Shown in pieces: positions 8,890 to 18,193 of a DNA stretch of 64,000 nucleotides. Both the position numbers and the translations under genes were made by a program. Source of the DNA: Candidatus Geothrix skivensis (GTDB lineage Bacteria > Acidobacteriota > Holophagae > Holophagales > Holophagaceae); the NCBI GenBank assembly GCA_016721195.1, contig JADKIO010000012.1:62001-126000 (forward strand), in the 5' to 3' direction. The notes under the pieces were generated by a model. That model was not told the origin of the DNA. It saw only the letters and a program-made list of their open reading frames with translations, and did not search any database. Within the stretch, counting starts at the first letter, position 1; the number at the start of each line of letters is the position of its first letter.

Positions 8890-11800
8890 CTATTTCGTCC
8901 GCACCGGGTAGGGCGGGCGGGTCAGCTTCTGGGGCGGGGACTTCTTCAGCTCCGTCTTCATCAGCTCGATGGCCTTCTCCAGCTGGGGATCCCGGCCGGC
9001 GATGATGTCCTTCGGGAGCTGCTCCACCTCGATATCGGGGGCCACGCCCTCGTTCTCCACCACCCAGCCCTTCTCGGTCCAGATGGCCAGGTTGGGAGCG
9101 GTGATGTTGCCGCCATCCATCAGGGTGGGGAAGCCGAGGATGCCCACGAGCCCGCCCCAGGTGGGACGGCCCACCAACGGACCCAGACCGAACTTCCGGA
9201 ACATCCAGGGCAGCAGGTCGCCCCCGGAACCGGCGGTCTCATCCACCAGCATGACCTTGGGCCCCTGGATGGAGGCCTGGGGGGTCTTCAGGTCCTGGCC
9301 GTAGCGCATGGCCCACATGGCGATGAAGGGACGGCGGAGCAGGTCAATGTAGTAGTCGGCCACCTGGCCGCCGCCGTTGTAGCGCTCATCGATGATCACC
9401 GCATCCTTCTGGGCCTGCGGATAGAAGTAGCGCTTGAAGTAGGTGTGGCCGAGGGTGGTGGTGTTGGGTACGTAGACGTAGGCCACGCGTCCCTCCGTGG
9501 CGGCGTGGACCTTCTGCAGATTGCCCTCCACCCAGTCGCGGTTCCGCAGCGCCGCCTCGCTTCCCACGGGCACCACGGTCACCGCGCGGGGCTCCTTGCC
9601 GGAGGGATCACGGCCCACCGTCAACTCCACCAGCTTCCCGGCGGTGTTCTCGAAGCGGGCATGGAGGTTTTCGGGGGCCTTCAGGTCGCGGCCATTCACC
9701 GCCAGGAGGTAGTCCCCCACCTTCACATTCACCCCTGGTTCCGTGAGCGGGGAGCGCAGCTCGGGGTTCCAGTTCAGGCCCCCGAAGATCTTCGTGAACT
9801 GGTAGCGGCCGTTGGACACTGCCAGGTCGGCGCCCAGCAGGCCCCCGGGAATGGCCTTGCCCGTGTCGGGCAGGTCCCCGCCACCGCCGCGGTGGTGCCC
9901 CACCGCCAGCTCGGAGCACATCCACTGGATGACCCGGTTCAGATCCGATCGTGTGGCCAGGTGCGGCAGGAAGGCCGCGTACTTCTGCTTCATGGCCCGC
10001 CAGTCGGCACCGTGCATGTTTGGGGCATAAAAATAGTCCCGGTTGATGCGCCACACCTCGTCCAGGATCTGGGCCCATTCCTTCCGGGGTTCGATGGGCA
10101 CCTGCAGGCCCTCCAGGGCCACCTTCCCCTTGCCCGGCTCGGCCTTGCCGGTGGTGGGGATGACGGTCGCCGAATCCTTGAGCCGGTAGACCAGTTTCTT
10201 CCCGTCCGCCGACAGGCTGTAACCATCCGCCTTGTCCACAAGCACCGTTTCCTCCCGCTTCTTGAGGTCGAAGCGGCAAAGGGCCATGGCCTCACCCCGG
10301 TTGAAGCGGTTGATCCCGCCGGATTGGCGCCGGTAGTAGAGGCTTCCCGCTTCCCCCGCCTCCAGATCCGCGAAGAAGGCGGTCTTGGCGGCCTCGATGG
10401 GAAGGATGCGCTCGGCCAGGCCGTCAAAGTCGATGTGGACCTTCAGCTCGGCCTTGGCATTCTTCTTGTCCTCCGGCTTGCCTCCCTTGTCCTCGGATTT
10501 CGCCGGGGCGGCCTCCTCGTCGCTCTCCTTGGCCAGGGGTGAGGGCGTGTCCTTGGCCAGCACCATCAGGTAGAGGTCCCCCCGCATGAGGGCATCGGCG
10601 TTGGACTGGGCGAACCAGTCCCGCACCGGACCGGCCTCGGTGCTGGCGGTGAAGTAGAGGTACTTCCCGCTGCGGTCGAACACCGGTTCGCCGGCATCGG
10701 CCAGGCCGTCCGTCAGGGCCGTGGACTTGTCGTCCTCAAGCGCATAGACGTGGATCCGCTGCATCCCCGATTCCGTGTTGCGCGTGTAGACGAGGAAGCG
10801 GGAGTCCGGCGACCAGCTGTGGGTCAGGGTGGGAGAGGGCGTATAGAGCATCTCGCTGGACACTGTCTTCACCGAGCCGGTGGCCAGGTCGAGCAGATGC
10901 AGGGCCAGGGCGTTGTCCGTGCAGGCGATCTTCTTCCCGTCGGGTGACCACTTGAGGTTGGCGTAGAAACCCGCCCCCTTCAGGGAGAAGGTGCGGATCT
11001 CCCCCTTCCCATCCTGGGGTTGGACCTTCAGGGCGTACTCGCCACCCGCATCCGATAGGTAGGCGATGGCCTTTCCATCCGGGGACCAGATGGGGCTGCG
11101 CTCATGGTTTCCAGGCGTGTTCGTCAGGTTGCGGGCATCGCCCTTCTCGGACGGCACACTCAGGATTTCACCCCGGTATTCGACCGCCAGACGATTCCCC
11201 GAAGGTGACAGCCCCAGGTTGCGGGCCCACTTGGCGCCAGAGGCCCAGCGGCTGCGGGTCTCCGGGAGATCCGCCGCCACGGCCACCTTCAGGCGGCTGC
11301 TGCGCCCCATCGGGGGATCGAAGCGATGCAGCCACCCCGCCTGTTCGTAGACGATCTGCCCGGCTCCGTGGCTGGCGGCCTGGATGGGGAAGTCCGCGTG
11401 CTTCGTCAACTGCACCACGGCCTGCGTCGCCACGTCGTAGCTGAAGAGGTTGAATTCCCCGGCCCGGTCCGACACGAAGTAGATCTTTCCGCCGATCCAC
11501 ATGGGGTCGATGTCGTTGCAGCGGCCCTCCGGCTGGGGAATCTGGGTGACCTCGTGATCCTTGGCCCGGTAGATCCAGAGCCGGGAGGCCGTGCCGCCCC
11601 GGTAGTGCTTCCACTGGCGGAAGGCGTCCGAGAGGGGGTTGTAGACGATGTGGCTGCCATCCGGTGAATAGGTGGCCCGGGCGGCGTTGGGGATGGGCAG
11701 TCTGGTGGGCATGCCACCGGCCAGGGGCACCGTGAAGAGCTGGGTGAACCGCTGGGTGTGCACCGACCGGCCCGAGGTGAAGAGCACGGCCTTGCCATCC

Positions 11801-12168
11801 GGGGTCCAGTCCTGCACCAGGTCGGGCCCGGGGTGCCAGGTGAGGCGCCGGGGTTCGCCCCCCGCCGCCGGGATCACCCAGACATCCGCATTGCCCTCCA
11901 GTCCTGCGGAGTAGGCGATCCAGGCACCGTCGGGGCTGAAGCGGGGGGTGCCGAAGCAGCCCCCCCGGGTGGTCAGGCGCCGGGCGGCGCCGCCGTCCGG
12001 GGCGCAGGTCCAGAGGTCCCCGGCGTAGAGGAAGGCCACCTGCTTCGCGCTCAGGGCGGGCTGGGCCATCAGCCGGGTGTCCTGGAGGTCCACGGCCGGG
12101 AGTGGCTGAGCCAGGCCCGCAGCCATCACCAGGGCCAGGGGACTCAGAACGGCGGAACGAGAGATCAT
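8890..12168 (-). CDS. Tricorn-like S41 peptidase, secreted
   Basis: This is a 1092-residue protein with a signal peptide (MISRSAVLSPLALVMAAGLA). The N-terminal half is a beta-propeller of TolB/WD40-like repeats (FSPDGAWIAYSAG, YSPDGSHIVYN, WSPDGKAIAYLSD), followed by a Lys/Glu/Asp-rich linker near residues 540-580. A PDZ domain then leads into the S41 protease core. The nucleophile is Ser981 in AGSGGDLLPW, the tricorn version of the catalytic loop. Classical tricorn is cytosolic and hexameric; this one appears to be exported. The ATG at 12168 has AAGGAG upstream and was preferred to earlier in-frame starts that lack a signal peptide. It is divergent from the isochorismatase-like gene, with only 123 bases between the starts. 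Confidence 0.9.
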   Translation of the reverse strand: MISRSAVLSPLALVMAAGLAQPLPAVDLQDTRLMAQPALSAKQVAFLYAGDLWTCAPDGGAARRLTTRGGCFGTPRFSPDGAWIAYSAGLEGNADVWVIPAAGGEPRRLTWHPGPDLVQDWTPDGKAVLFTSGRSVHTQRFTQLFTVPLAGGMPTRLPIPNAARATYSPDGSHIVYNPLSDAFRQWKHYRGGTASRLWIYRAKDHEVTQIPQPEGRCNDIDPMWIGGKIYFVSDRAGEFNLFSYDVATQAVVQLTKHADFPIQAASHGAGQIVYEQAGWLHRFDPPMGRSSRLKVAVAADLPETRSRWASGAKWARNLGLSPSGNRLAVEYRGEILSVPSEKGDARNLTNTPGNHERSPIWSPDGKAIAYLSDAGGEYALKVQPQDGKGEIRTFSLKGAGFYANLKWSPDGKKIACTDNALALHLLDLATGSVKTVSSEMLYTPSPTLTHSWSPDSRFLVYTRNTESGMQRIHVYALEDDKSTALTDGLADAGEPVFDRSGKYLYFTASTEAGPVRDWFAQSNADALMRGDLYLMVLAKDTPSPLAKESDEEAAPAKSEDKGGKPEDKKNAKAELKVHIDFDGLAERILPIEAAKTAFFADLEAGEAGSLYYRRQSGGINRFNRGEAMALCRFDLKKREETVLVDKADGYSLSADGKKLVYRLKDSATVIPTTGKAEPGKGKVALEGLQVPIEPRKEWAQILDEVWRINRDYFYAPNMHGADWRAMKQKYAAFLPHLATRSDLNRVIQWMCSELAVGHHRGGGGDLPDTGKAIPGGLLGADLAVSNGRYQFTKIFGGLNWNPELRSPLTEPGVNVKVGDYLLAVNGRDLKAPENLHARFENTAGKLVELTVGRDPSGKEPRAVTVVPVGSEAALRNRDWVEGNLQKVHAATEGRVAYVYVPNTTTLGHTYFKRYFYPQAQKDAVIIDERYNGGGQVADYYIDLLRRPFIAMWAMRYGQDLKTPQASIQGPKVMLVDETAGSGGDLLPWMFRKFGLGPLVGRPTWGGLVGILGFPTLMDGGNITAPNLAIWTEKGWVVENEGVAPDIEVEQLPKDIIAGRDPQLEKAIELMKTELKKSPPQKLTRPPYPVRTK

Positions 12169-12291
12169 GGGAGCTCCTTCCATAGCTAGACGAGGTATGA
12201 GAATGGCCCCTCCACCATGCCCCCGGGTCCCTCCCCCGGTCAAGAAGCCTTGGAGGAGGCTAGGCTAGGAGGGGCCTGTTCCGGAGTCCCC

Positions 12292-12885
12292 ATGCCCCTT
12301 CTCGATTCCTCCCGCAGCATCCTGGTGCTCATCGACTTCCAGGGCAAGCTCGTCCACATGGTGCACCGGCCGGCCCCAGTGCTGGAAGCCGCGCGGCGGC
12401 TCCTGCGGCTGGCGGACCTCTTCTCGGTACCGGTGGTGCTGACCGAGCAGTACCCCAAGGGCATCGGCCCCACGGAGGAGAGCCTCCGCAGCATCTACGA
12501 CGGCCTGTCCACACCGAAGTTCTTCCTGGAGAAGACGGCCTTCGGCTGCTGTGGCGACGGGGACTTCGAGCTGCTCCTCCAGCAGGCCCGGCCCATGCTG
12601 CGGCCACCCCAGCGCCAGATCGTGGTGGCGGGCATCGAGGCCCACGTCTGCGTCCTGCAGACCGTGCTCGAGCTGCTGGCCTCGGGCCACAAGGTGCACC
12701 TCTGCTGGGATGCGGTGAGCGGACGGGGGGAGGAGTACTGCCGCCACGCCCTGGAGCGCATGGCAGCGGCCGGCGCCACCCTCACCAACCACGAGTCCGT
12801 GGCCTTCGAGTGGGCCCGGGACAAGAACCATCCCCAGTTCAAGGCCCTGTCGGCGCTGATGAAGGAGGGGCAGCCCCAGGGGTGA
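12292..12885 (+). CDS. Isochorismatase-like cysteine hydrolase
   Basis: This is a cytoplasmic hydrolase of 197 residues with the isochorismatase-like fold. The catalytic triad is visible: Asp15 in VLIDFQGK, Lys81 in LEKTAFGCC and Cys120 in GIEAHVCVLQ. The overall pattern matches the YcaC-like branch, whose physiological substrates are mostly unknown. The ATG at 12292 has GGAG five bases upstream. It shares a short divergent promoter region with the tricorn-like peptidase gene. Confidence 0.88.
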   Translation: MPLLDSSRSILVLIDFQGKLVHMVHRPAPVLEAARRLLRLADLFSVPVVLTEQYPKGIGPTEESLRSIYDGLSTPKFFLEKTAFGCCGDGDFELLLQQARPMLRPPQRQIVVAGIEAHVCVLQTVLELLASGHKVHLCWDAVSGRGEEYCRHALERMAAAGATLTNHESVAFEWARDKNHPQFKALSALMKEGQPQG

Positions 12886-12979
12886 CGAGGTTTTTCGTCG
12901 CCATGGATCACTCCGTGCGGCACCCGCGTTTCCGCAAACCCGTCTTTTCCCGCCACCCTGAATCCGGAAGTGAACCCCC

Positions 12980-13396
12980 ATGAAGCTGCCCAACCTGCTG
13001 GCTGTGCTTTCCCTCGCCTCCTGCCTCGCCTGCGGGGGACACGACGACGATGACAAGAACAACGAGCTCATGGCCCCTGGGCAGAACTGCCAGGCCTGCC
13101 ACGGCTCCTTCAAGGTCGCAGGCACCGTGTTCGGTTCCGCCACCGCTGACAGTGGCAGCGGCCTGGCGGGGATCAAGGTAGTCATCACCGATGCCAACCA
13201 GATGGACACCACCCTCACCACCAATGCGGCGGGAAATTTCTACACGACCACCGCACTGGCCCTGCCGTTGAAGAAGGCGGCCGTGCTGCGCAACGGTACC
13301 CGCACGGAGATGGCGGGCCCACCGGCGGGCGACTGCAACCGGTGCCACACGCTGCCACCGGGGGGTGGTGCCGCGGGCCGGCTCTTCGCGAACTAG
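12980..13396 (+). CDS. Lipoprotein with two CXXCH haem motifs around an Ig-like insert
   Basis: The product has 138 residues. The signal peptide ends in the lipobox LASC (Cys15), so the mature protein is a lipid-anchored envelope protein. Two c-type haem-binding motifs are present: CQACH early in the mature chain and CNRCH near the C-terminus. Between them lie about 65 residues with the pattern of a carboxypeptidase-regulatory or CNA-B-like beta domain (GSGLAGIKVVITDAN, TTNAAGNFYTT). If both motifs are haem-loaded this is a small dihaem electron-transfer lipoprotein; no distal axial ligands can be assigned from sequence. The uracil-DNA-glycosylase-like gene starts two bases after its stop. 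Confidence 0.75.
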   Translation: MKLPNLLAVLSLASCLACGGHDDDDKNNELMAPGQNCQACHGSFKVAGTVFGSATADSGSGLAGIKVVITDANQMDTTLTTNAAGNFYTTTALALPLKKAAVLRNGTRTEMAGPPAGDCNRCHTLPPGGGAAGRLFAN

Positions 13397-13397
13397 C

Positions 13398-14000
13398 ATG
13401 CCCCGCATCCAAGGCCAACCTGTGCCCGCCTTCTTCCCGGAAGCGGGTGCCGTGTCGGTGATGCTCTTTGGCGAGGCGCCAGGACCCCGCGGCGCGGACC
13501 AGTCCGGCCTCCCCTTCTGGGGGGACGGCGCCGGCATCACCGTCTACCGGGCCCTGGTCGCCACCCGCCGGGCCGAGGTGCCCGAAGCCGCCTGGGAGGA
13601 CTGGGACGGAAGCCGCTTCAAGGCCCTGGGGCTGGCGCCGCGCCTGCATGGCACGGCCCTCAGCAATGCCTACCCGGCCTGTCCCACCAGGGACGGTGAG
13701 CATTTCCATGCGCCCACCAACAAGGACCTGCTGGCCCCCGCCAACCTGGACCGGCTGCGGGCGGAGCTCCGTCGAGCCGCCGGGGAAAGCGCCGACAGGC
13801 TGCGGGTCATCGCCTTCGGCAAGCGGGCCGAATGGATCCTCCGCCGACTCCCGGACGCACCGGCCTTCGATCTCCATGCCCTGCCCCACCCCAGCGCCCA
13901 GGGGCTGCTGCAGGGGGCGCCCAACCGGGGCAAGGGCCTGCGGCTCGCAGACTTGCGGGAGGCCTGGCAGGAGACCCTGCAGGGACTGCTCAGGGTCTGA
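13398..14000 (+). CDS. Uracil-DNA glycosylase superfamily protein
   Basis: The product has 200 residues. Motif A of the UDG fold appears as GEAPGPRGADQSGLPFWG near residue 25, followed by GAGITVYRAL. An NAYPACPT segment and a C-terminal LPHPSAQG loop match the family 4/5-type glycosylases, in which the HPS segment contacts the minor groove. It would excise uracil or another deaminated base from DNA. It begins two bases after the stop of the haem lipoprotein gene, so the two may be co-transcribed although the functions look unrelated. Its stop is directly adjacent to the convergent chemoreceptor stop with no spacer. Confidence 0.72.
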   Translation: MPRIQGQPVPAFFPEAGAVSVMLFGEAPGPRGADQSGLPFWGDGAGITVYRALVATRRAEVPEAAWEDWDGSRFKALGLAPRLHGTALSNAYPACPTRDGEHFHAPTNKDLLAPANLDRLRAELRRAAGESADRLRVIAFGKRAEWILRRLPDAPAFDLHALPHPSAQGLLQGAPNRGKGLRLADLREAWQETLQGLLRV

Positions 14001-14849
14001 TCAGGCCTTGGTCATGGCCATCAGGGCTTCGCTGATCTGCTTCAGCTCCAGGACCATCTCGGCGATGGCGTGGGTGGACCGCGTCTGCTCATGGGTCCGA
14101 GAGGTCAGTTCCTTCGAGTTCTCCACCACCTTGCCCATGGATTCGTTCAGATGCGCCTGAGTGACCATGATGGAATCGGCCGACTCGCCGCACTGGATGG
14201 AAAGCTTCCGCACGGCCTCGGCCACGATGGCGAAGCCCCGGCCATGCTCCTTGGCGTGGGCGGCCTCGATGGCCGCGTTCAGACCGAGCATCTGGGTGTT
14301 GCTGGCAATGCTCTGAATCGTTTCCACCACTTCGTCGGTGGTCTTGATGTCCTCGAAGGAGGCGCTGACCAGCTGCTCCACCTCGTCGACCAGGCCGGAG
14401 ACCTTCTGCTGGGAGGTGTTCACCTGCTCCACCGTGGCCACGATGGCGGCAATGGAGCCGTCCATCTGTTCCGCGTGGCCCAGCAGCCGGCGGAAGAGCT
14501 CCCGCTCGCGGATGTCCCTGGAGATGAGGCCCACCGCCATCTTGGTGACGAGCATCGTCTGTTCAGGATCGCCAGGGATGCCGATGGAGCCGATGACCTG
14601 ATTGTTGTGCCGCAGGGGCATGTTGATGCCCGCCTTGACCATTCCACCCGAAGCCGCCTCGTCCTCCGGCGTGATGATGATGTGGGGCAGGCCCTGCTGG
14701 AGCATCTTCCTGGCTCCATCGTGGACATTGCCAATGCGGGAGGAAACCTTGGCCGCGATGATGACGCCTTCCTCATCGCAGATGATCCCGGTCATCCCCG
14801 TGGCGGTGTAGATGAACTCGATGATGTTGTCCGCGACTTCACGATCCAT
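14001..14849 (-). CDS. Cytosolic chemoreceptor with a sugar-diacid recognition domain
   Basis: This soluble protein of 282 residues joins two modules. Residues 1 to about 115 match the CdaR-type diacid recognition domain (MDREVADNIIEFIY at the start, then KAGINMPLRHNNQVIGSIGI). The rest is a short methyl-accepting signalling domain with the hairpin tip (NTQMLGLNAAIEAAHAKEHG, then RGFAIVAEAVRKLS). There is no membrane segment and no HAMP domain. It probably senses a cytoplasmic carboxylate or sugar acid and signals to CheA/CheW encoded elsewhere. The ATG at 14849 starts at the family N-terminus; an upstream TTG would add 13 unlikely residues. No methylation sites can be assigned confidently. 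Confidence 0.82.
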   Translation of the reverse strand: MDREVADNIIEFIYTATGMTGIICDEEGVIIAAKVSSRIGNVHDGARKMLQQGLPHIIITPEDEAASGGMVKAGINMPLRHNNQVIGSIGIPGDPEQTMLVTKMAVGLISRDIRERELFRRLLGHAEQMDGSIAAIVATVEQVNTSQQKVSGLVDEVEQLVSASFEDIKTTDEVVETIQSIASNTQMLGLNAAIEAAHAKEHGRGFAIVAEAVRKLSIQCGESADSIMVTQAHLNESMGKVVENSKELTSRTHEQTRSTHAIAEMVLELKQISEALMAMTKA

Positions 14850-15235
14850 GGATGCCCCCAGCAGAGAGACTTTGGTGCACCTGACCAAGGCCGTTCGCCT
14901 CGGGGTGCCTCTCAGTTATCGTCGAGGCCAGGTGTGGAATTTAATTTTAGACAATAAAAGAGTTATTAATCCCAAACAACAAACATCCATGAGCTCATCA
15001 ATCGCCGACGGACACTCATGACAGATTGTAAAAAAAATCAACCCGTGGCATCTCCCCCGCGGGCCATTTCTGCCTGACTGCTGGCCCTGCCCGCCCCGGT
15101 TCGGCGGTTTCGCAGAAACCCTTCCGGTGCCCCTTGGCTCTTGCGCCGAACCGCCCCCAGCGGGCATGATCGCCCCTCTTGAGCAGACGTTCCTTGAAGC
15201 TCCCTCCGGGGGGCCCTTCCCGATCTGGAGGCACC
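14850..15235. other. Divergent intergenic region, chemoreceptor / M16 peptidase
   Basis: These 386 bases separate two divergent genes. Bases 14938-15045 are conspicuously A/T-rich against the background. On the minus strand a TTGTTT, 17-base spacer, TATTGT arrangement lies around 14950-14980 and could serve the chemoreceptor gene. No gene or RNA was recognised. A GGAGG at 15227-15231 serves the M16 gene. Confidence 0.4.
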
Positions 15236-18058
15236 ATGCCGCAGTACCGCCGGTTCACCCTCTTCCTGTGCGGGGCCCTGGCCCTCCCCATGGTCGGAGG
15301 GGACGGACCGAAGCCCGCGACGCCGTCTGCCAAAACCGCCTCGAAGGGCAAGGGGACCAGGCCGGCAGCGCTCGCCCCGCGGCCGCTGCCCACCAGGGTG
15401 GCCAGCGTGGAGGGCATCACCGAATACCGCCTGGCCAACGGCCTGCGGGTGCTGCTCTTCCCCGATGCCAGCAAGCCCACCATCACCACCAACATCACCT
15501 ACCTGGTGGGGAGCCGCCACGAGCACTACGGCGAGACGGGCATGGCCCACCTGCTGGAGCACATGGTCTTCAAGGGCACGCCCCGACACCCCAACGTGCC
15601 CCAGCTGCTCAACGAGCTGGGCGGGGACTTCAACGGCACCACCTGGCTGGATCGAACCAACTACTACATCTCCTTCGCCGCCACCGAGGAGAACCTGGCC
15701 AAGGCCCTCGACCTCGAGGCCGATCGCATGCAGAACAGCCACTTCGACAAGAAGACGCTCTGGGGCGAGGACGGCAAGAGCGGTGAAATGACCGTGGTCC
15801 GCAACGAGTTCGAGAACGGCGAGAACAACCCCTTCCGGGTGACCCTCCAGCGCCTCCAGTCCGTGGCCTTCGACTGGCACAACTACGGCAAGTCCACCAT
15901 CGGCGCCCGCACGGACATCGAGCAGGTGAACGTGGCGCGCCTGCGCGCCTTCTACCAGCGGTTCTACGCGCCGGACAACGCCATCCTGGTGGTGGCGGGC
16001 AAGTTCGACGAGGCCAAGACCCTGGCCCGCATCGACCGGACCTTCGGCCCCCTGCAGAACCCCCAGCGGGTTCTGGAACCCACCTACACCCGGGATCCGG
16101 TCCAGGACGGGGAACGCAGCGTCACCATCCGGCGCGTGGGGGGCACCCCCATGCTCATGGTGGGCTACCACATCGCCCCCGGCTTCCACCCCAGCCGCAG
16201 CTACCTGGACCTGGCGGCCTCCATCCTGGCTGACGCCCCCAGCGGTCGGCTCTACAAGGCGCTGGTGGAGACCAAGCTGGCCGCCCAGGTCTTCCCCATG
16301 ATCTTCCCCACCCTGGAGCCGGGCCTGATGATGTTCGGCGCGGCCCTGCCCAAGGATGGCGATCCCGAAAAGGCCAAGGCCGCACTGCTCAAGGAACTCG
16401 AGGATCTCAAAACGCGGCCCTTCACCCAGGCTGAGCTCGAGCGGGCCCTGGCCAAGGTCCGCAAGTCCGTGGACCAGACCTTCGCCGATACCAAGAACCT
16501 GGCGGTGGCCCTCAGCGATAGCATGGCGGCCGGGGATTGGCGGCACCTGTTCCTGGACCGGGACTGGGCCCTGGCGGCGAAGCTCGAGCAGGTCCAGGGC
16601 GCCGCGGAAGCGGTCCTCAAGCCCAGCAACCGCACCCTGGCGGAGTACGTGCCCACCGAGAAGCCCGATCGCTCGGAGCTGCCCGCCCCCGTCGATATCG
16701 CCGCGCTCGTGAAGGACTACCAGGGCAAGGAGGTCATCGCCCAGGGCGAGGCCTTCGACGCCAGCCCCGAGCATGTGGATGCCCGCACCCTCCGCTTCAC
16801 CACCCCAAATGGACTGAAGGCCGCGGTGCTCCCCCGGAAGACGAAGGGGGCCATGGCCTCCCTGCAGCTCACGCTGCGCTTCGGCCGGGAGGCCGACCTC
16901 ATGGACCGCAGGGCCGTCCCCGGCCTCACCGGCAATATGCTCCTGCGGGGCACCACGAAGCATACCCGCCAGGAGTTGGCGGATGCCTTCGACAAGCTCC
17001 GGGCCCAGGTGAGCGTCAGCGGCTCGGCCACGGCGGCTGTCGCCTCCATCACCGTCCCCCGGGAGAACCTGGCGGCCACCCTGCAGCTGGTGGCGGAAGT
17101 CCTGCGGGAGCCCGCCTTCCCGGCCTCGGAGCTGGAGACCCTGGTGAAGCAGCAGGCCACGGGCATCGAAGCCCAGCGCCACGAACCCCAGGCCAAGGCC
17201 GTGGCGTTCATGGGGCCGGCCTTCGAAGCCTATCCGGCGGGACACCCCCTGGCCTTCCGGGGCCCCGACCAGCGCCTGGAGGAGCTGAAGGCCGCCCGGG
17301 TCGAGGACCTGAAGGCCTTCCACCAGGCCTTCTATGGCGCCAACCACGCGGAGCTGGCCGCCTCCGGCGACTTTGATTCGGCGGAGCTGCAACGGATCGT
17401 GACGGACCTCTTCGGCACCTGGAACTCCCCCGCCGCCTTCGAGCGCATTCCGGCCCGCCTGAAGGTCCCCGCCGGGCAGCACAAGGTCATTGAGACCCCC
17501 GACAAGAAGGGCGCCTTCTTCCTGGTCCAGTCCCGCTGGGCCATGAAGGACGCGGATCCCGACTACCCGGCCTTCCTCATGGCCAACCAGATCCTGGGGG
17601 GCGGCGCCCTGAAGAGCCGCCTGGCCGATCGGCTCCGCCAGAAGGAGGGCTTCAGCTACGGCGCGGGTTCCCTGATGGACGTGGGCGCCCTCGACCCGGT
17701 CACCCGGTGGCAGGCCTACGCCCTCCTGGCCCCGGAGAACGCCGCCAAGCTGGAGGCGGCCTTCGATGACGAGATCCAGAAGGCCCTGAAGGATGGCTTC
17801 ACCCAGGAGGAACTGGACTTCGCCCGGAACACCTGGCTGCAGGGAGAGCAGAACGAGCGGCAGGAGGATCGCGCCATCGCCGGCTGGCTGGGCCGCAGCC
17901 TCCACTTCGGGCGCTCCGTGCGCTTCGAGGCCGAGGTCGAGGCCAAGGTACAGGCGCTGAAGCTGGAGGAGGTCAACGCGGCGCTGCGCAAGCACCTGCG
18001 CCCCGAGTCCTTCGTGGTGGTCAAGGCCGGCGACTTCACCAAGGCCCCGAAGCCCTGA
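15236..18058 (+). CDS. M16 family (pitrilysin-like) zinc peptidase, full two-half protein
   Basis: This 940-residue protein has a signal peptide (MPQYRRFTLFLCGALALPM). The N-terminal half holds the inverted zinc motif HLLEH (His105, Glu108, His109) with the downstream VRNEFENGENNP segment supplying the third ligand. The C-terminal half repeats the M16 fold without the zinc site (RFTTPNGLKAAVLPRK onwards, with the R/Y-type binding block KEGFSYGAGSLMD). This is the usual active/inactive pair fused in one chain. It probably degrades peptides in the periplasm. The ATG at 15236 has GGAGG four bases upstream. A strong terminator follows the stop. Confidence 0.93.
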   Translation: MPQYRRFTLFLCGALALPMVGGDGPKPATPSAKTASKGKGTRPAALAPRPLPTRVASVEGITEYRLANGLRVLLFPDASKPTITTNITYLVGSRHEHYGETGMAHLLEHMVFKGTPRHPNVPQLLNELGGDFNGTTWLDRTNYYISFAATEENLAKALDLEADRMQNSHFDKKTLWGEDGKSGEMTVVRNEFENGENNPFRVTLQRLQSVAFDWHNYGKSTIGARTDIEQVNVARLRAFYQRFYAPDNAILVVAGKFDEAKTLARIDRTFGPLQNPQRVLEPTYTRDPVQDGERSVTIRRVGGTPMLMVGYHIAPGFHPSRSYLDLAASILADAPSGRLYKALVETKLAAQVFPMIFPTLEPGLMMFGAALPKDGDPEKAKAALLKELEDLKTRPFTQAELERALAKVRKSVDQTFADTKNLAVALSDSMAAGDWRHLFLDRDWALAAKLEQVQGAAEAVLKPSNRTLAEYVPTEKPDRSELPAPVDIAALVKDYQGKEVIAQGEAFDASPEHVDARTLRFTTPNGLKAAVLPRKTKGAMASLQLTLRFGREADLMDRRAVPGLTGNMLLRGTTKHTRQELADAFDKLRAQVSVSGSATAAVASITVPRENLAATLQLVAEVLREPAFPASELETLVKQQATGIEAQRHEPQAKAVAFMGPAFEAYPAGHPLAFRGPDQRLEELKAARVEDLKAFHQAFYGANHAELAASGDFDSAELQRIVTDLFGTWNSPAAFERIPARLKVPAGQHKVIETPDKKGAFFLVQSRWAMKDADPDYPAFLMANQILGGGALKSRLADRLRQKEGFSYGAGSLMDVGALDPVTRWQAYALLAPENAAKLEAAFDDEIQKALKDGFTQEELDFARNTWLQGEQNERQEDRAIAGWLGRSLHFGRSVRFEAEVEAKVQALKLEEVNAALRKHLRPESFVVVKAGDFTKAPKP

Positions 18059-18081
18059 ACCCTTCTCCATGGAAACCCCCG

Positions 18082-18109
18082 AGGGAGCGGCGTGTGTCGC
18101 TCCCTTTTT
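18082..18109 (+). terminator. Intrinsic terminator of the M16 peptidase gene
   Basis: A perfect 8-bp stem (AGGGAGCG at 18082-18089 with CGCTCCCT at 18098-18105) with an 8-base loop runs into a five-T tract at 18105-18109, 23 bases after the stop. Confidence 0.85.
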
Positions 18110-18193
18110 GCTTGAAAAATAAGGATTTCCGTGCTCCCATGATCATCCGCTTGGCGTTGATCAGGACGCGGGGCGATGACGGAGGGCGCTGCC

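Noticed and set aside
15038..18070. A 1010-codon minus-strand frame opposite the M16 peptidase
   Set aside because: Its product is Gly/Leu/Glu/His-rich without motifs. The plus strand has a full M16 protein with zinc motif and terminator, so this is a shadow of high third-position G+C.
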